From NCBI GenBank assembly GCA_023091665.1, contig JALJCQ010000012.1, forward strand, positions 1,984,001 to 2,048,000: DNA of 64,000 bases, read 5' to 3'. Below the pieces are notes generated by a model. It was not told the DNA's origin. It did no database searches and was given only the letters and a program-made list of their open reading frames with translations. The translations under genes were made by a program, and so were the position numbers. The first letter of the stretch is position 1, and every line of letters starts with the position of its first letter. Shown piece after piece: positions 47,499-60,978 of this stretch. The DNA comes from Pythium myriotylum. Taxonomy: Eukaryota > Oomycota > Peronosporomycetes > Pythiales > Pythiaceae.

Positions 47499-47569
47499 GC
47501 GCCGTTGGTTTAGTGGTAAAATATCTCGTTGCCATCGAGATGCCCCGGGTTCGATTCCCGGACGGCGCA
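47499..47569 (+). tRNA. tRNA-Gly (GCC), copy 19
   Basis: Same sequence as copy 1. Upstream tract 32 nt; M1 G, M2 C. Confidence 0.96.
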
Positions 47570-48415
47570 CTCTCTTATGCAAATCCACACCCACACAGAC
47601 AACACACACACGCACGCCTTCATCTCGGACGCGCAGCGCCCCATCGCCCGTTTGGTCTCCCCTTTTGCTCCTACGCCACCCCACGCGCTCCTTACCTGTA
47701 TCGTCCTACCACGCGTCAACCCAAATCCAACCGCGGCAGACATACAGACATACCCCGAACTCGCCTCTCCGCGGCCATCATCCACCCAGCCCGACACGAC
47801 CCGCCTCCACCTCACCTTATCCTCACCTCCACCTCACCTTATCCTGAGCTTGTTCACAGATCTCTCATCCGTCTGCTGTTACCGTCGGACTCGGTCCCAT
47901 CCGCTGGTTGTCGGGCTCCTCGTGCTCGTGCTTTGCTCCGCGCTCCGTCCCACGCCTCGTCCCGTGTTTAGTCGCCCAGTACGCCCCTCGCCCTCTACGT
48001 GGGGTGGATATCGCCGTCGTCGGTGGTGCGATGGCTGCTGCCTCGCCTCAGTGGCGTGTTCTCGTGGGTGTGGTCCAGGGTTTGGGACTGGCCCCATCGG
48101 GACTGGCCCCATCCTGTGGTGTCCTGTGGTGTGATGTGACGTGTACCATGTGAATGAGGTGTCGGTTTGCATCTTGTGTGTAGCCACGAAGCCACCATCA
48201 AGGATCTGTGAGGGGTGGGTGCTCGAGTGAGGTCGAGTAAGGTCGAGTGATGTGGCGGTGGGGTGAGCTGTGACCCGAGCTGTCTGTGGATGTTGTGAGG
48301 GTTGATGGTGCATAGCGTAGCGGAGAAGTTCAGTAGTTTGTCGTGGCTGCGTGGGTGTTGGCGTGGAGCGTGTCGTTCGTTGTTGGTGAGGAGTGGTATG
48401 GGTTGTGTTTTGTTG

Positions 48416-48451
<36 letters not shown>

Positions 48452-48575
48452 TTTTTGGGTGTCTGAGGAGTGTCTGAGTGGTGATTGTGTGTAGTGTGTG
48501 TCGTAGTAGTTTTCTTGGTGTGTTAGTTGTTGCGTATGTATGATTTTTGAAGTGGCGGGGTAGGTGTTTCAGCCA

Positions 48576-48643
48576 GCGCCGTTGGTTTAGTGGTAAAATA
48601 TGTTGCCATCGAGATGCCCCGGGTTCGATTCCCGGACGGCGCA
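48576..48643 (+). pseudogene. tRNA-Gly (GCC), copy 20, with 3-nt deletion in anticodon stem
   Basis: Only 68 nt. The CTC of the 5' anticodon-stem strand is missing (AATATGTTGCC instead of AATATCTCGTTGCC), so CGAGA on the 3' side has no partner and the anticodon arm cannot form. Acceptor, D and T arms and both internal promoter boxes are intact, so transcription is still possible but function is unlikely. Upstream tract 32 nt; M1 A, M2 T. Confidence 0.85.
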
Positions 48644-49489
48644 CTCTCTTATGCAAATCCACACCCACACAGACAACACACACACGCACGCCTTCATCTC
48701 GGACGCGCAGCGCCCCATCGCCCGTTTGGTCTCCCCTTTTGCTCCTACGCCACCCCACGCGCTCCTTACCTGTATCGTCCTACCACGCGTCAACCCAAAT
48801 CCAACCGCGGCAGACATACAGACATACCCCGAACTCGCCTCTCCGCGGCCATCATCCACCCAGCCCGACACGACCCGCCTCCACCTCACCTTATCCTCAC
48901 CTCCACCTCACCTTATCCTGAGCTTGTTCACAGATCTCTCATCCGTCTGCTGTTACCGTCGGACTCGGTCCCATCCGCTGGTTGTCGGGCTCCTCGTGCT
49001 CGTGCTTTGCTCCGCGCTCCGTCCCACGCCTCGTCCCGTGTTTAGTCGCCCAGTACGCCCCTCGCCCTCTACGTGGGGTGGATATCGCCGTCGTCGGTGG
49101 TGCGATGGCTGCTGCCTCGCCTCAGTGGCGTGTTCTCGTGGGTGTGGTCCAGGGTTTGGGACTGGCCCCATCGGGACTGGCCCCATCCTGTGGTGTCCTG
49201 TGGTGTGATGTGACGTGTACCATGTGAATGAGGTGTCGGTTTGCATCTTGTGTGTAGCCACGAAGCCACCATCAAGGATCTGTGAGGGGTGGGTGCTCGA
49301 GTGAGGTCGAGTAAGGTCGAGTGATGTGGCGGTGGGGTGAGCTGTGACCCGAGCTGTCTGTGGATGTTGTGAGGGTTGATGGTGCATAGCGTAGCGGAGA
49401 AGTTCAGTAGTTTGTCGTGGCTGCGTGGGTGTTGGCGTGGAGCGTGTCGTTCGTTGTTGGTGAGGAGTGGTATGGGTTGTGTTTTGTTG

Positions 49490-49607
<118 letters not shown>

Positions 49608-49731
49608 TTTTTGGGTGTCTGGGGAGTGTCTGAGTGGTGATTGTGTGTAGTGTGTGTCGTAGTAGTTTTCTTGGCGTGTTAGTTGTTGCGTATGTATGAT
49701 TTTTGAAGTGGCGGGGTAGGTGTTTCAGCCA

Positions 49732-49802
49732 GCGCCGTTGGTTTAGTGGTAAAATATCTCGTTGCCATCGAGATGCCCCGGGTTCGATTCCCGGACGGCG
49801 CA
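49732..49802 (+). tRNA. tRNA-Gly (GCC), copy 21
   Basis: Same sequence as copy 1. Upstream tract 114 nt; M1 G, M2 C; first of five consecutive G/C units with long tracts. Confidence 0.96.
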
Positions 49803-50648
49803 CTCTCTTATGCAAATCCACACCCACACAGACAACACACACACGCACGCCTTCATCTCGGACGCGCAGCGCCCCATCGCCCGTTTGGTCTCCCCTTTTG
49901 CTCCTACGCCACCCCACGCGCTCCTTACCTGTATCGTCCTACCACGCGTCAACCCAAATCCAACCGCGGCAGACATACAGACATACCCCGAACTCGCCTC
50001 TCCGCGGCCATCATCCACCCAGCCCGACACGACCCGCCTCCACCTCACCTTATCCTCACCTCCACCTCACCTTATCCTGAGCTTGTTCACAGATCTCTCA
50101 TCCGTCTGCTGTTACCGTCGGACTCGGTCCCATCCGCTGGTTGTCGGGCTCCTCGTGCTCGTGCTTTGCTCCGCGCTCCGTCCCACGCCTCGTCCCGTGT
50201 TTAGTCGCCCAGTACGCCCCTCGCCCTCTACGTGGGGTGGATATCGCCGTCGTCGGTGGTGCGATGGCTGCTGCCTCGCCTCAGTGGCGTGTTCTCGTGG
50301 GTGTGGTCCAGGGTTTGGGACTGGCCCCATCGGGACTGGCCCCATCCTGTGGTGTCCTGTGGTGTGATGTGACGTGTACCATGTGAATGAGGTGTCGGTT
50401 TGCATCTTGTGTGTAGCCACGAAGCCACCATCAAGGATCTGTGAGGGGTGGGTGCTCGAGTGAGGTCGAGTAAGGTCGAGTGATGTGGCGGTGGGGTGAG
50501 CTGTGACCCGAGCTGTCTGTGGATGTTGTGAGGGTTGATGGTGCATAGCGTAGCGGAGAAGTTCAGTAGTTTGTCGTGGCTGCGTGGGTGTTGGCGTGGA
50601 GCGTGTCGTTCGTTGTTGGTGAGGAGTGGTATGGGTTGTGTTTTGTTG

Positions 50649-50722
<74 letters not shown>

Positions 50723-50846
50723 TTTTTGGGTGTCTGGGGAGTGTCTGAGTGGTGATTGTGTGTAGTGTGTGTCGTAGTAGTTTTCTTGGCGTGTTAGTTG
50801 TTGCGTATGTATGATTTTTGAAGTGGCGGGGTAGGTGTTTCAGCCA

Positions 50847-50917
50847 GCGCCGTTGGTTTAGTGGTAAAATATCTCGTTGCCATCGAGATGCCCCGGGTTC
50901 GATTCCCGGACGGCGCA
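50847..50917 (+). tRNA. tRNA-Gly (GCC), copy 22
   Basis: Same sequence as copy 1. Upstream tract 70 nt; M1 G, M2 C. Confidence 0.96.
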
Positions 50918-51763
50918 CTCTCTTATGCAAATCCACACCCACACAGACAACACACACACGCACGCCTTCATCTCGGACGCGCAGCGCCCCATCGCCCGTT
51001 TGGTCTCCCCTTTTGCTCCTACGCCACCCCACGCGCTCCTTACCTGTATCGTCCTACCACGCGTCAACCCAAATCCAACCGCGGCAGACATACAGACATA
51101 CCCCGAACTCGCCTCTCCGCGGCCATCATCCACCCAGCCCGACACGACCCGCCTCCACCTCACCTTATCCTCACCTCCACCTCACCTTATCCTGAGCTTG
51201 TTCACAGATCTCTCATCCGTCTGCTGTTACCGTCGGACTCGGTCCCATCCGCTGGTTGTCGGGCTCCTCGTGCTCGTGCTTTGCTCCGCGCTCCGTCCCA
51301 CGCCTCGTCCCGTGTTTAGTCGCCCAGTACGCCCCTCGCCCTCTACGTGGGGTGGATATCGCCGTCGTCGGTGGTGCGATGGCTGCTGCCTCGCCTCAGT
51401 GGCGTGTTCTCGTGGGTGTGGTCCAGGGTTTGGGACTGGCCCCATCGGGACTGGCCCCATCCTGTGGTGTCCTGTGGTGTGATGTGACGTGTACCATGTG
51501 AATGAGGTGTCGGTTTGCATCTTGTGTGTAGCCACGAAGCCACCATCAAGGATCTGTGAGGGGTGGGTGCTCGAGTGAGGTCGAGTAAGGTCGAGTGATG
51601 TGGCGGTGGGGTGAGCTGTGACCCGAGCTGTCTGTGGATGTTGTGAGGGTTGATGGTGCATAGCGTAGCGGAGAAGTTCAGTAGTTTGTCGTGGCTGCGT
51701 GGGTGTTGGCGTGGAGCGTGTCGTTCGTTGTTGGTGAGGAGTGGTATGGGTTGTGTTTTGTTG

Positions 51764-51875
<112 letters not shown>

Positions 51876-51999
51876 TTTTTGGGTGTCTGGGGAGTGTCTG
51901 AGTGGTGATTGTGTGTAGTGTGTGTCGTAGTAGTTTTCTTGGCGTGTTAGTTGTTGCGTATGTATGATTTTTGAAGTGGCGGGGTAGGTGTTTCAGCCA

Positions 52000-52070
52000 G
52001 CGCCGTTGGTTTAGTGGTAAAATATCTCGTTGCCATCGAGATGCCCCGGGTTCGATTCCCGGACGGCGCA
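52000..52070 (+). tRNA. tRNA-Gly (GCC), copy 23
   Basis: Same sequence as copy 1. Upstream tract 108 nt; M1 G, M2 C. Confidence 0.96.
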
Positions 52071-52916
52071 CTCTCTTATGCAAATCCACACCCACACAGA
52101 CAACACACACACGCACGCCTTCATCTCGGACGCGCAGCGCCCCATCGCCCGTTTGGTCTCCCCTTTTGCTCCTACGCCACCCCACGCGCTCCTTACCTGT
52201 ATCGTCCTACCACGCGTCAACCCAAATCCAACCGCGGCAGACATACAGACATACCCCGAACTCGCCTCTCCGCGGCCATCATCCACCCAGCCCGACACGA
52301 CCCGCCTCCACCTCACCTTATCCTCACCTCCACCTCACCTTATCCTGAGCTTGTTCACAGATCTCTCATCCGTCTGCTGTTACCGTCGGACTCGGTCCCA
52401 TCCGCTGGTTGTCGGGCTCCTCGTGCTCGTGCTTTGCTCCGCGCTCCGTCCCACGCCTCGTCCCGTGTTTAGTCGCCCAGTACGCCCCTCGCCCTCTACG
52501 TGGGGTGGATATCGCCGTCGTCGGTGGTGCGATGGCTGCTGCCTCGCCTCAGTGGCGTGTTCTCGTGGGTGTGGTCCAGGGTTTGGGACTGGCCCCATCG
52601 GGACTGGCCCCATCCTGTGGTGTCCTGTGGTGTGATGTGACGTGTACCATGTGAATGAGGTGTCGGTTTGCATCTTGTGTGTAGCCACGAAGCCACCATC
52701 AAGGATCTGTGAGGGGTGGGTGCTCGAGTGAGGTCGAGTAAGGTCGAGTGATGTGGCGGTGGGGTGAGCTGTGACCCGAGCTGTCTGTGGATGTTGTGAG
52801 GGTTGATGGTGCATAGCGTAGCGGAGAAGTTCAGTAGTTTGTCGTGGCTGCGTGGGTGTTGGCGTGGAGCGTGTCGTTCGTTGTTGGTGAGGAGTGGTAT
52901 GGGTTGTGTTTTGTTG

Positions 52917-53040
<124 letters not shown>

Positions 53041-53164
53041 TTTTTGGGTGTCTGGGGAGTGTCTGAGTGGTGATTGTGTGTAGTGTGTGTCGTAGTAGTT
53101 TTCTTGGCGTGTTAGTTGTTGCGTATGTATGATTTTTGAAGTGGCGGGGTAGGTGTTTCAGCCA

Positions 53165-53235
53165 GCGCCGTTGGTTTAGTGGTAAAATATCTCGTTGCCA
53201 TCGAGATGCCCCGGGTTCGATTCCCGGACGGCGCA
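53165..53235 (+). tRNA. tRNA-Gly (GCC), copy 24
   Basis: Same sequence as copy 1. Upstream tract 120 nt; M1 G, M2 C. Confidence 0.96.
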
Positions 53236-54081
53236 CTCTCTTATGCAAATCCACACCCACACAGACAACACACACACGCACGCCTTCATCTCGGACGCGC
53301 AGCGCCCCATCGCCCGTTTGGTCTCCCCTTTTGCTCCTACGCCACCCCACGCGCTCCTTACCTGTATCGTCCTACCACGCGTCAACCCAAATCCAACCGC
53401 GGCAGACATACAGACATACCCCGAACTCGCCTCTCCGCGGCCATCATCCACCCAGCCCGACACGACCCGCCTCCACCTCACCTTATCCTCACCTCCACCT
53501 CACCTTATCCTGAGCTTGTTCACAGATCTCTCATCCGTCTGCTGTTACCGTCGGACTCGGTCCCATCCGCTGGTTGTCGGGCTCCTCGTGCTCGTGCTTT
53601 GCTCCGCGCTCCGTCCCACGCCTCGTCCCGTGTTTAGTCGCCCAGTACGCCCCTCGCCCTCTACGTGGGGTGGATATCGCCGTCGTCGGTGGTGCGATGG
53701 CTGCTGCCTCGCCTCAGTGGCGTGTTCTCGTGGGTGTGGTCCAGGGTTTGGGACTGGCCCCATCGGGACTGGCCCCATCCTGTGGTGTCCTGTGGTGTGA
53801 TGTGACGTGTACCATGTGAATGAGGTGTCGGTTTGCATCTTGTGTGTAGCCACGAAGCCACCATCAAGGATCTGTGAGGGGTGGGTGCTCGAGTGAGGTC
53901 GAGTAAGGTCGAGTGATGTGGCGGTGGGGTGAGCTGTGACCCGAGCTGTCTGTGGATGTTGTGAGGGTTGATGGTGCATAGCGTAGCGGAGAAGTTCAGT
54001 AGTTTGTCGTGGCTGCGTGGGTGTTGGCGTGGAGCGTGTCGTTCGTTGTTGGTGAGGAGTGGTATGGGTTGTGTTTTGTTG

Positions 54082-54191
<110 letters not shown>

Positions 54192-54315
54192 TTTTTGGGT
54201 GTCTGGGGAGTGTCTGAGTGGTGATTGTGTGTAGTGTGTGTCGTAGTAGTTTTCTTGGCGTGTTAGTTGTTGCGTATGTATGATTTTTGAAGTGGCGGGG
54301 TAGGTGTTTCAGCCA

Positions 54316-54386
54316 GCGCCGTTGGTTTAGTGGTAAAATATCTCGTTGCCATCGAGATGCCCCGGGTTCGATTCCCGGACGGCGCA
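54316..54386 (+). tRNA. tRNA-Gly (GCC), copy 25
   Basis: Same sequence as copy 1. Upstream tract 106 nt; M1 G, M2 C; last of the consecutive G/C block. Confidence 0.96.
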
Positions 54387-55382
54387 CTCTCTTATGCAAA
54401 TCCACACCCACACAGACAACACACACACGCACGCCTTCATCTCGGACGCGCAGCGCCCCATCGCCCGTTTGGTCTCCCCTTTTGCTCCTACGCCACCCCA
54501 CGCGCTCCTTACCTGTATCGTCCTACCACGCGTCAACCCAAATCCAACCGCGGCAGACATACAGACATACCCCGAACTCGCCTCTCCGCGGCCATCATCC
54601 ACCCAGCCCGACACGACCCGCCTCCACCTCACCTTATCCTCACCTCCACCTCACCTTATCCTGAGCTTGTTCACAGATCTCTCATCCGTCTGCTGTTACC
54701 GTCGGACTCGGTCCCATCCGCTGGTTGTCGGGCTCCTCGTGCTCGTGCTTTGCTCCGCGCTCCGTCCCACGCCTCGTCCCGTGTTTAGTCGCCCAGTACG
54801 CCCCTCGCCCTCTACGTGGGGTGGATATCGCCGTCGTCGGTGGTGCGATGGCTGCTGCCTCGCCTCAGTGGCGTGTTCTCGTGGGTGTGGTCCAGGGTTT
54901 GGGACTGGCCCCATCGGGACTGGCCCCATCCTGTGGTGTCCTGTGGTGTGATGTGACGTGTACCATGTGAATGAGGTGTCGGTTTGCATCTTGTGTGTAG
55001 CCACGAAGCCACCATCAAGGATCTGTGAGGGGTGGGTGCTCGAGTGAGGTCGAGTAAGGTCGAGTGATGTGGCGGTGGGGTGAGCTGTGACCCGAGCTGT
55101 CTGTGGATGTTGTGAGGGTTGATGGTGCATAGCGTAGCGGAGAAGTTCAGTAGTTTGTCGTGGCTGCGTGGGTGTTGGCGTGGAGCGTGTCGTTCGTTGT
55201 TGGTGAGGAGTGGTATGGGTTGTGTTTTGTTGTAGTGTGTGTGTGTGTGTGTGTGTAGTTTTTGGGTGTCTGAGGAGTGTCTGAGTGGTGATTGTGTGTA
55301 GTGTGTGTCGTAGTAGTTTTCTTGGCGTGTTAGTTGTTGCGTATGTATGATTTTTGAAGTGGCGGGGTAGGTGTTTCAGCCA

Positions 55383-55453
55383 GCGCCGTTGGTTTAGTGG
55401 TAAAATATCTCGTTGCCATCGAGATGCCCCGGGTTCGATTCCCGGACGGCGCA
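55383..55453 (+). tRNA. tRNA-Gly (GCC), copy 26
   Basis: Same sequence as copy 1. Upstream tract 22 nt, the shortest class; M1 A, M2 C. Confidence 0.96.
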
Positions 55454-56449
55454 CTCTCTTATGCAAATCCACACCCACACAGACAACACACACACGCACG
55501 CCTTCATCTCGGACGCGCAGCGCCCCATCGCCCGTTTGGTCTCCCCTTTTGCTCCTACGCCACCCCACGCGCTCCTTACCTGTATCGTCCTACCACGCGT
55601 CAACCCAAATCCAACCGCGGCAGACATACAGACATACCCCGAACTCGCCTCTCCGCGGCCATCATCCACCCAGCCCGACACGACCCGCCTCCACCTCACC
55701 TTATCCTCACCTCCACCTCACCTTATCCTGAGCTTGTTCACAGATCTCTCATCCGTCTGCTGTTACCGTCGGACTCGGTCCCATCCGCTGGTTGTCGGGC
55801 TCCTCGTGCTCGTGCTTTGCTCCGCGCTCCGTCCCACGCCTCGTCCCGTGTTTAGTCGCCCAGTACGCCCCTCGCCCTCTACGTGGGGTGGATATCGCCG
55901 TCGTCGGTGGTGCGATGGCTGCTGCCTCGCCTCAGTGGCGTGTTCTCGTGGGTGTGGTCCAGGGTTTGGGACTGGCCCCATCGGGACTGGCCCCATCCTG
56001 TGGTGTCCTGTGGTGTGATGTGACGTGTACCATGTGAATGAGGTGTCGGTTTGCATCTTGTGTGTAGCCACGAAGCCACCATCAAGGATCTGTGAGGGGT
56101 GGGTGCTCGAGTGAGGTCGAGTAAGGTCGAGTGATGTGGCGGTGGGGTGAGCTGTGACCCGAGCTGTCTGTGGATGTTGTGAGGGTTGATGGTGCATAGC
56201 GTAGCGGAGAAGTTCAGTAGTTTGTCGTGGCTGCGTGGGTGTTGGCGTGGAGCGTGTCGTTCGTTGTTGGTGAGGAGTGGTATGGGTTGTGTTTTGTTGT
56301 AGTGTGTGTGTGTGTGTGTGTGTAGTTTTTGGGTGTCTGAGGAGTGTCTGAGTGGTGATTGTGTGTAGTGTGTGTCGTAGTAGTTATCTTGGTGTGTTAG
56401 TTGTTGCGTATGTATGATTTTTGAAGTGGCGGGGTAGGTGTTTCAGCCA

Positions 56450-56520
56450 GCGCCGTTGGTTTAGTGGTAAAATATCTCGTTGCCATCGAGATGCCCCGGG
56501 TTCGATTCCCGGACGGCGCA
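56450..56520 (+). tRNA. tRNA-Gly (GCC), copy 27
   Basis: Same sequence as copy 1. Upstream tract 22 nt; M1 A, M2 T. Private A at 56386 just upstream. Confidence 0.96.
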
Positions 56521-57366
56521 CTCTCTTATGCAAATCCACACCCACACAGACAACACACACACGCACGCCTTCATCTCGGACGCGCAGCGCCCCATCGCCC
56601 GTTTGGTCTCCCCTTTTGCTCCTACGCCACCCCACGCGCTCCTTACCTGTATCGTCCTACCACGCGTCAACCCAAATCCAACCGCGGCAGACATACAGAC
56701 ATACCCCGAACTCGCCTCTCCGCGGCCATCATCCACCCAGCCCGACACGACCCGCCTCCACCTCACCTTATCCTCACCTCCACCTCACCTTATCCTGAGC
56801 TTGTTCACAGATCTCTCATCCGTCTGCTGTTACCGTCGGACTCGGTCCCATCCGCTGGTTGTCGGGCTCCTCGTGCTCGTGCTTTGCTCCGCGCTCCGTC
56901 CCACGCCTCGTCCCGTGTTTAGTCGCCCAGTACGCCCCTCGCCCTCTACGTGGGGTGGATATCGCCGTCGTCGGTGGTGCGATGGCTGCTGCCTCGCCTC
57001 AGTGGCGTGTTCTCGTGGGTGTGGTCCAGGGTTTGGGACTGGCCCCATCGGGACTGGCCCCATCCTGTGGTGTCCTGTGGTGTGATGTGACGTGTACCAT
57101 GTGAATGAGGTGTCGGTTTGCATCTTGTGTGTAGCCACGAAGCCACCATCAAGGATCTGTGAGGGGTGGGTGCTCGAGTGAGGTCGAGTAAGGTCGAGTG
57201 ATGTGGCGGTGGGGTGAGCTGTGACCCGAGCTGTCTGTGGATGTTGTGAGGGTTGATGGTGCATAGCGTAGCGGAGAAGTTCAGTAGTTTGTCGTGGCTG
57301 CGTGGGTGTTGGCGTGGAGCGTGTCGTTCGTTGTTGGTGAGGAGTGGTATGGGTTGTGTTTTGTTG

Positions 57367-57558
<192 letters not shown>

Positions 57559-57682
57559 TTTTTGGGTGTCTGAGGAGTGTCTGAGTGGTGATTGTGTGTA
57601 GTGTGTGTCGTAGTAGTTTTCTTGGTGTGTTAGTTGTTGCGTATGTATGATTTTTGAAGTGGCGGGGTAGGTGTTTCAGCCA

Positions 57683-57753
57683 GCGCCGTTGGTTTAGTGG
57701 TAAAATATCTCGTTGCCATCGAGATGCCCCGGGTTCGATTCCCGGACGGCGCA
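57683..57753 (+). tRNA. tRNA-Gly (GCC), copy 28
   Basis: Same sequence as copy 1. Upstream tract 188 nt; M1 A, M2 T. Followed by rare G58181; counterpart of copy 11. Confidence 0.96.
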
Positions 57754-58599
57754 CTCTCTTATGCAAATCCACACCCACACAGACAACACACACACGCACG
57801 CCTTCATCTCGGACGCGCAGCGCCCCATCGCCCGTTTGGTCTCCCCTTTTGCTCCTACGCCACCCCACGCGCTCCTTACCTGTATCGTCCTACCACGCGT
57901 CAACCCAAATCCAACCGCGGCAGACATACAGACATACCCCGAACTCGCCTCTCCGCGGCCATCATCCACCCAGCCCGACACGACCCGCCTCCACCTCACC
58001 TTATCCTCACCTCCACCTCACCTTATCCTGAGCTTGTTCACAGATCTCTCATCCGTCTGCTGTTACCGTCGGACTCGGTCCCATCCGCTGGTTGTCGGGC
58101 TCCTCGTGCTCGTGCTTTGCTCCGCGCTCCGTCCCACGCCTCGTCCCGTGTTTAGTCGCCCAGTACGCCCCTCGCCCTCTGCGTGGGGTGGATATCGCCG
58201 TCGTCGGTGGTGCGATGGCTGCTGCCTCGCCTCAGTGGCGTGTTCTCGTGGGTGTGGTCCAGGGTTTGGGACTGGCCCCATCGGGACTGGCCCCATCCTG
58301 TGGTGTCCTGTGGTGTGATGTGACGTGTACCATGTGAATGAGGTGTCGGTTTGCATCTTGTGTGTAGCCACGAAGCCACCATCAAGGATCTGTGAGGGGT
58401 GGGTGCTCGAGTGAGGTCGAGTAAGGTCGAGTGATGTGGCGGTGGGGTGAGCTGTGACCCGAGCTGTCTGTGGATGTTGTGAGGGTTGATGGTGCATAGC
58501 GTAGCGGAGAAGTTCAGTAGTTTGTCGTGGCTGCGTGGGTGTTGGCGTGGAGCGTGTCGTTCGTTGTTGGTGAGGAGTGGTATGGGTTGTGTTTTGTTG

Positions 58600-58647
<48 letters not shown>

Positions 58648-58771
58648 TTTTTGGGTGTCTGGGGAGTGTCTGAGTGGTGATTGTGTGTAGTGTGTGTCGT
58701 AGTAGTTTTCTTGGCGTGTTAGTTGTTGCGTATGTATGATTTTTGAAGTGGCGGGGTAGGTGTTTCAGCCA

Positions 58772-58842
58772 GCGCCGTTGGTTTAGTGGTAAAATATCTC
58801 GTTGCCATCGAGATGCCCCGGGTTCGATTCCCGGACGGCGCA
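58772..58842 (+). tRNA. tRNA-Gly (GCC), copy 29
   Basis: Same sequence as copy 1. Upstream tract 44 nt; M1 G, M2 C; counterpart of copy 12, differing at M1. Confidence 0.96.
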
Positions 58843-59840
58843 CTCTCTTATGCAAATCCACACCCACACAGACAACACACACACGCACGCCTTCATCTCG
58901 GACGCGCAGCGCCCCATCGCCCGTTTGGTCTCCCCTTTTGCTCCTACGCCACCCCACGCGCTCCTTACCTGTATCGTCCTACCACGCGTCAACCCAAATC
59001 CAACCGCGGCAGACATACAGACATACCCCGAACTCGCCTCTCCGCGGCCATCATCCACCCAGCCCGACACGACCCGCCTCCACCTCACCTTATCCTCACC
59101 TCCACCTCACCTTATCCTGAGCTTGTTCACAGATCTCTCATCCGTCTGCTGTTACCGTCGGACTCGGTCCCATCCGCTGGTTGTCGGGCTCCTCGTGCTC
59201 GTGCTTTGCTCCGCGCTCCGTCCCACGCCTCGTCCCGTGTTTAGTCGCCCAGTACGCCCCTCGCCCTCTACGTGGGGTGGATATCGCCGTCGTCGGTGGT
59301 GCGATGGCTGCTGCCTCGCCTCAGTGGCGTGTTCTCGTGGGTGTGGTCCAGGGTTTGGGACTGGCCCCATCGGGACTGGCCCCATCCTGTGGTGTCCTGT
59401 GGTGTGATGTGACGTGTACCATGTGAATGAGGTGTCGGTTTGCATCTTGTGTGTAGCCACGAAGCCACCATCAAGGATCTGTGAGGGGTGGGTGCTCGAG
59501 TGAGGTCGAGTAAGGTCGAGTGATGTGGCGGTGGGGTGAGCTGTGACCCGAGCTGTCTGTGGATGTTGTGAGGGTTGATGGTGCATAGCGTAGCGGAGAA
59601 GTTCAGTAGTTTGTCGTGGCTGCGTGGGTGTTGGCGTGGAGCGTGTCGTTCGTTGTTGGTGAGGAGTGGTATGGGTTGTGTTTTGTTGTAGTGTGTGTGT
59701 GTGTGTGTGTGTGTAGTTTTTGGGTGTCTGAGGAGTGTCTGAGTGGTGATTGTGTGTAGTGTGTGTCGTAGTAGTTTTCTTGGTGTGTTAGTTGTTGCGT
59801 ATGTATGATTTTTGAAGTGGCGGGGTAGGTGTTTCAGCCA

Positions 59841-59911
59841 GCGCCGTTGGTTTAGTGGTAAAATATCTCGTTGCCATCGAGATGCCCCGGGTTCGATTCC
59901 CGGACGGCGCA
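59841..59911 (+). tRNA. tRNA-Gly (GCC), copy 30
   Basis: Same sequence as copy 1. Upstream tract 24 nt; M1 A, M2 T; counterpart of copy 13. Confidence 0.96.
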
Positions 59912-60907
59912 CTCTCTTATGCAAATCCACACCCACACAGACAACACACACACGCACGCCTTCATCTCGGACGCGCAGCGCCCCATCGCCCGTTTGGTCT
60001 CCCCTTTTGCTCCTACGCCACCCCACGCGCTCCTTACCTGTATCGTCCTACCACGCGTCAACCCAAATCCAACCGCGGCAGACATACAGACATACCCCGA
60101 ACTCGCCTCTCCGCGGCCATCATCCACCCAGCCCGACACGACCCGCCTCCACCTCACCTTATCCTCACCTCCACCTCACCTTATCCTGAGCTTGTTCACA
60201 GATCTCTCATCCGTCTGCTGTTACCGTCGGACTCGGTCCCATCCGCTGGTTGTCGGGCTCCTCGTGCTCGTGCTTTGCTCCGCGCTCCGTCCCACGCCTC
60301 GTCCCGTGTTTAGTCGCCCAGTACGCCCCTCGCCCTCTACGTGGGGTGGATATCGCCGTCGTCGGTGGTGCGATGGCTGCTGCCTCGCCTCAGTGGCGTG
60401 TTCTCGTGGGTGTGGTCCAGGGTTTGGGACTGGCCCCATCGGGACTGGCCCCATCCTGTGGTGTCCTGTGGTGTGATGTGACGTGTACCATGTGAATGAG
60501 GTGTCGGTTTGCATCTTGTGTGTAGCCACGAAGCCACCATCAAGGATCTGTGAGGGGTGGGTGCTCGAGTGAGGTCGAGTAAGGTCGAGTGATGTGGCGG
60601 TGGGGTGAGCTGTGACCCGAGCTGTCTGTGGATGTTGTGAGGGTTGATGGTGCATAGCGTAGCGGAGAAGTTCAGTAGTTTGTCGTGGCTGCGTGGGTGT
60701 TGGCGTGGAGCGTGTCGTTCGTTGTTGGTGAGGAGTGGTATGGGTTGTGTTTTGTTGTAGTGTGTGTGTGTGTGTGTGTGTAGTTTTTGGGTGTCTGAGG
60801 AGTGTCTGAGTGGTGATTGTGTGTAGTGTGTGTCGTAGTAGTTTTCTTGGCGTGTTAGTTGTTGCGTATGTATGATTTTTGAAGTGGCGGGGTAGGTGTT
60901 TCAGCCA

Positions 60908-60978
60908 GCGCCGTTGGTTTAGTGGTAAAATATCTCGTTGCCATCGAGATGCCCCGGGTTCGATTCCCGGACGGCGCA
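60908..60978 (+). tRNA. tRNA-Gly (GCC), copy 31
   Basis: Same sequence as copy 1. Upstream tract 22 nt; M1 A, M2 C; counterpart of copy 14. Confidence 0.96.
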
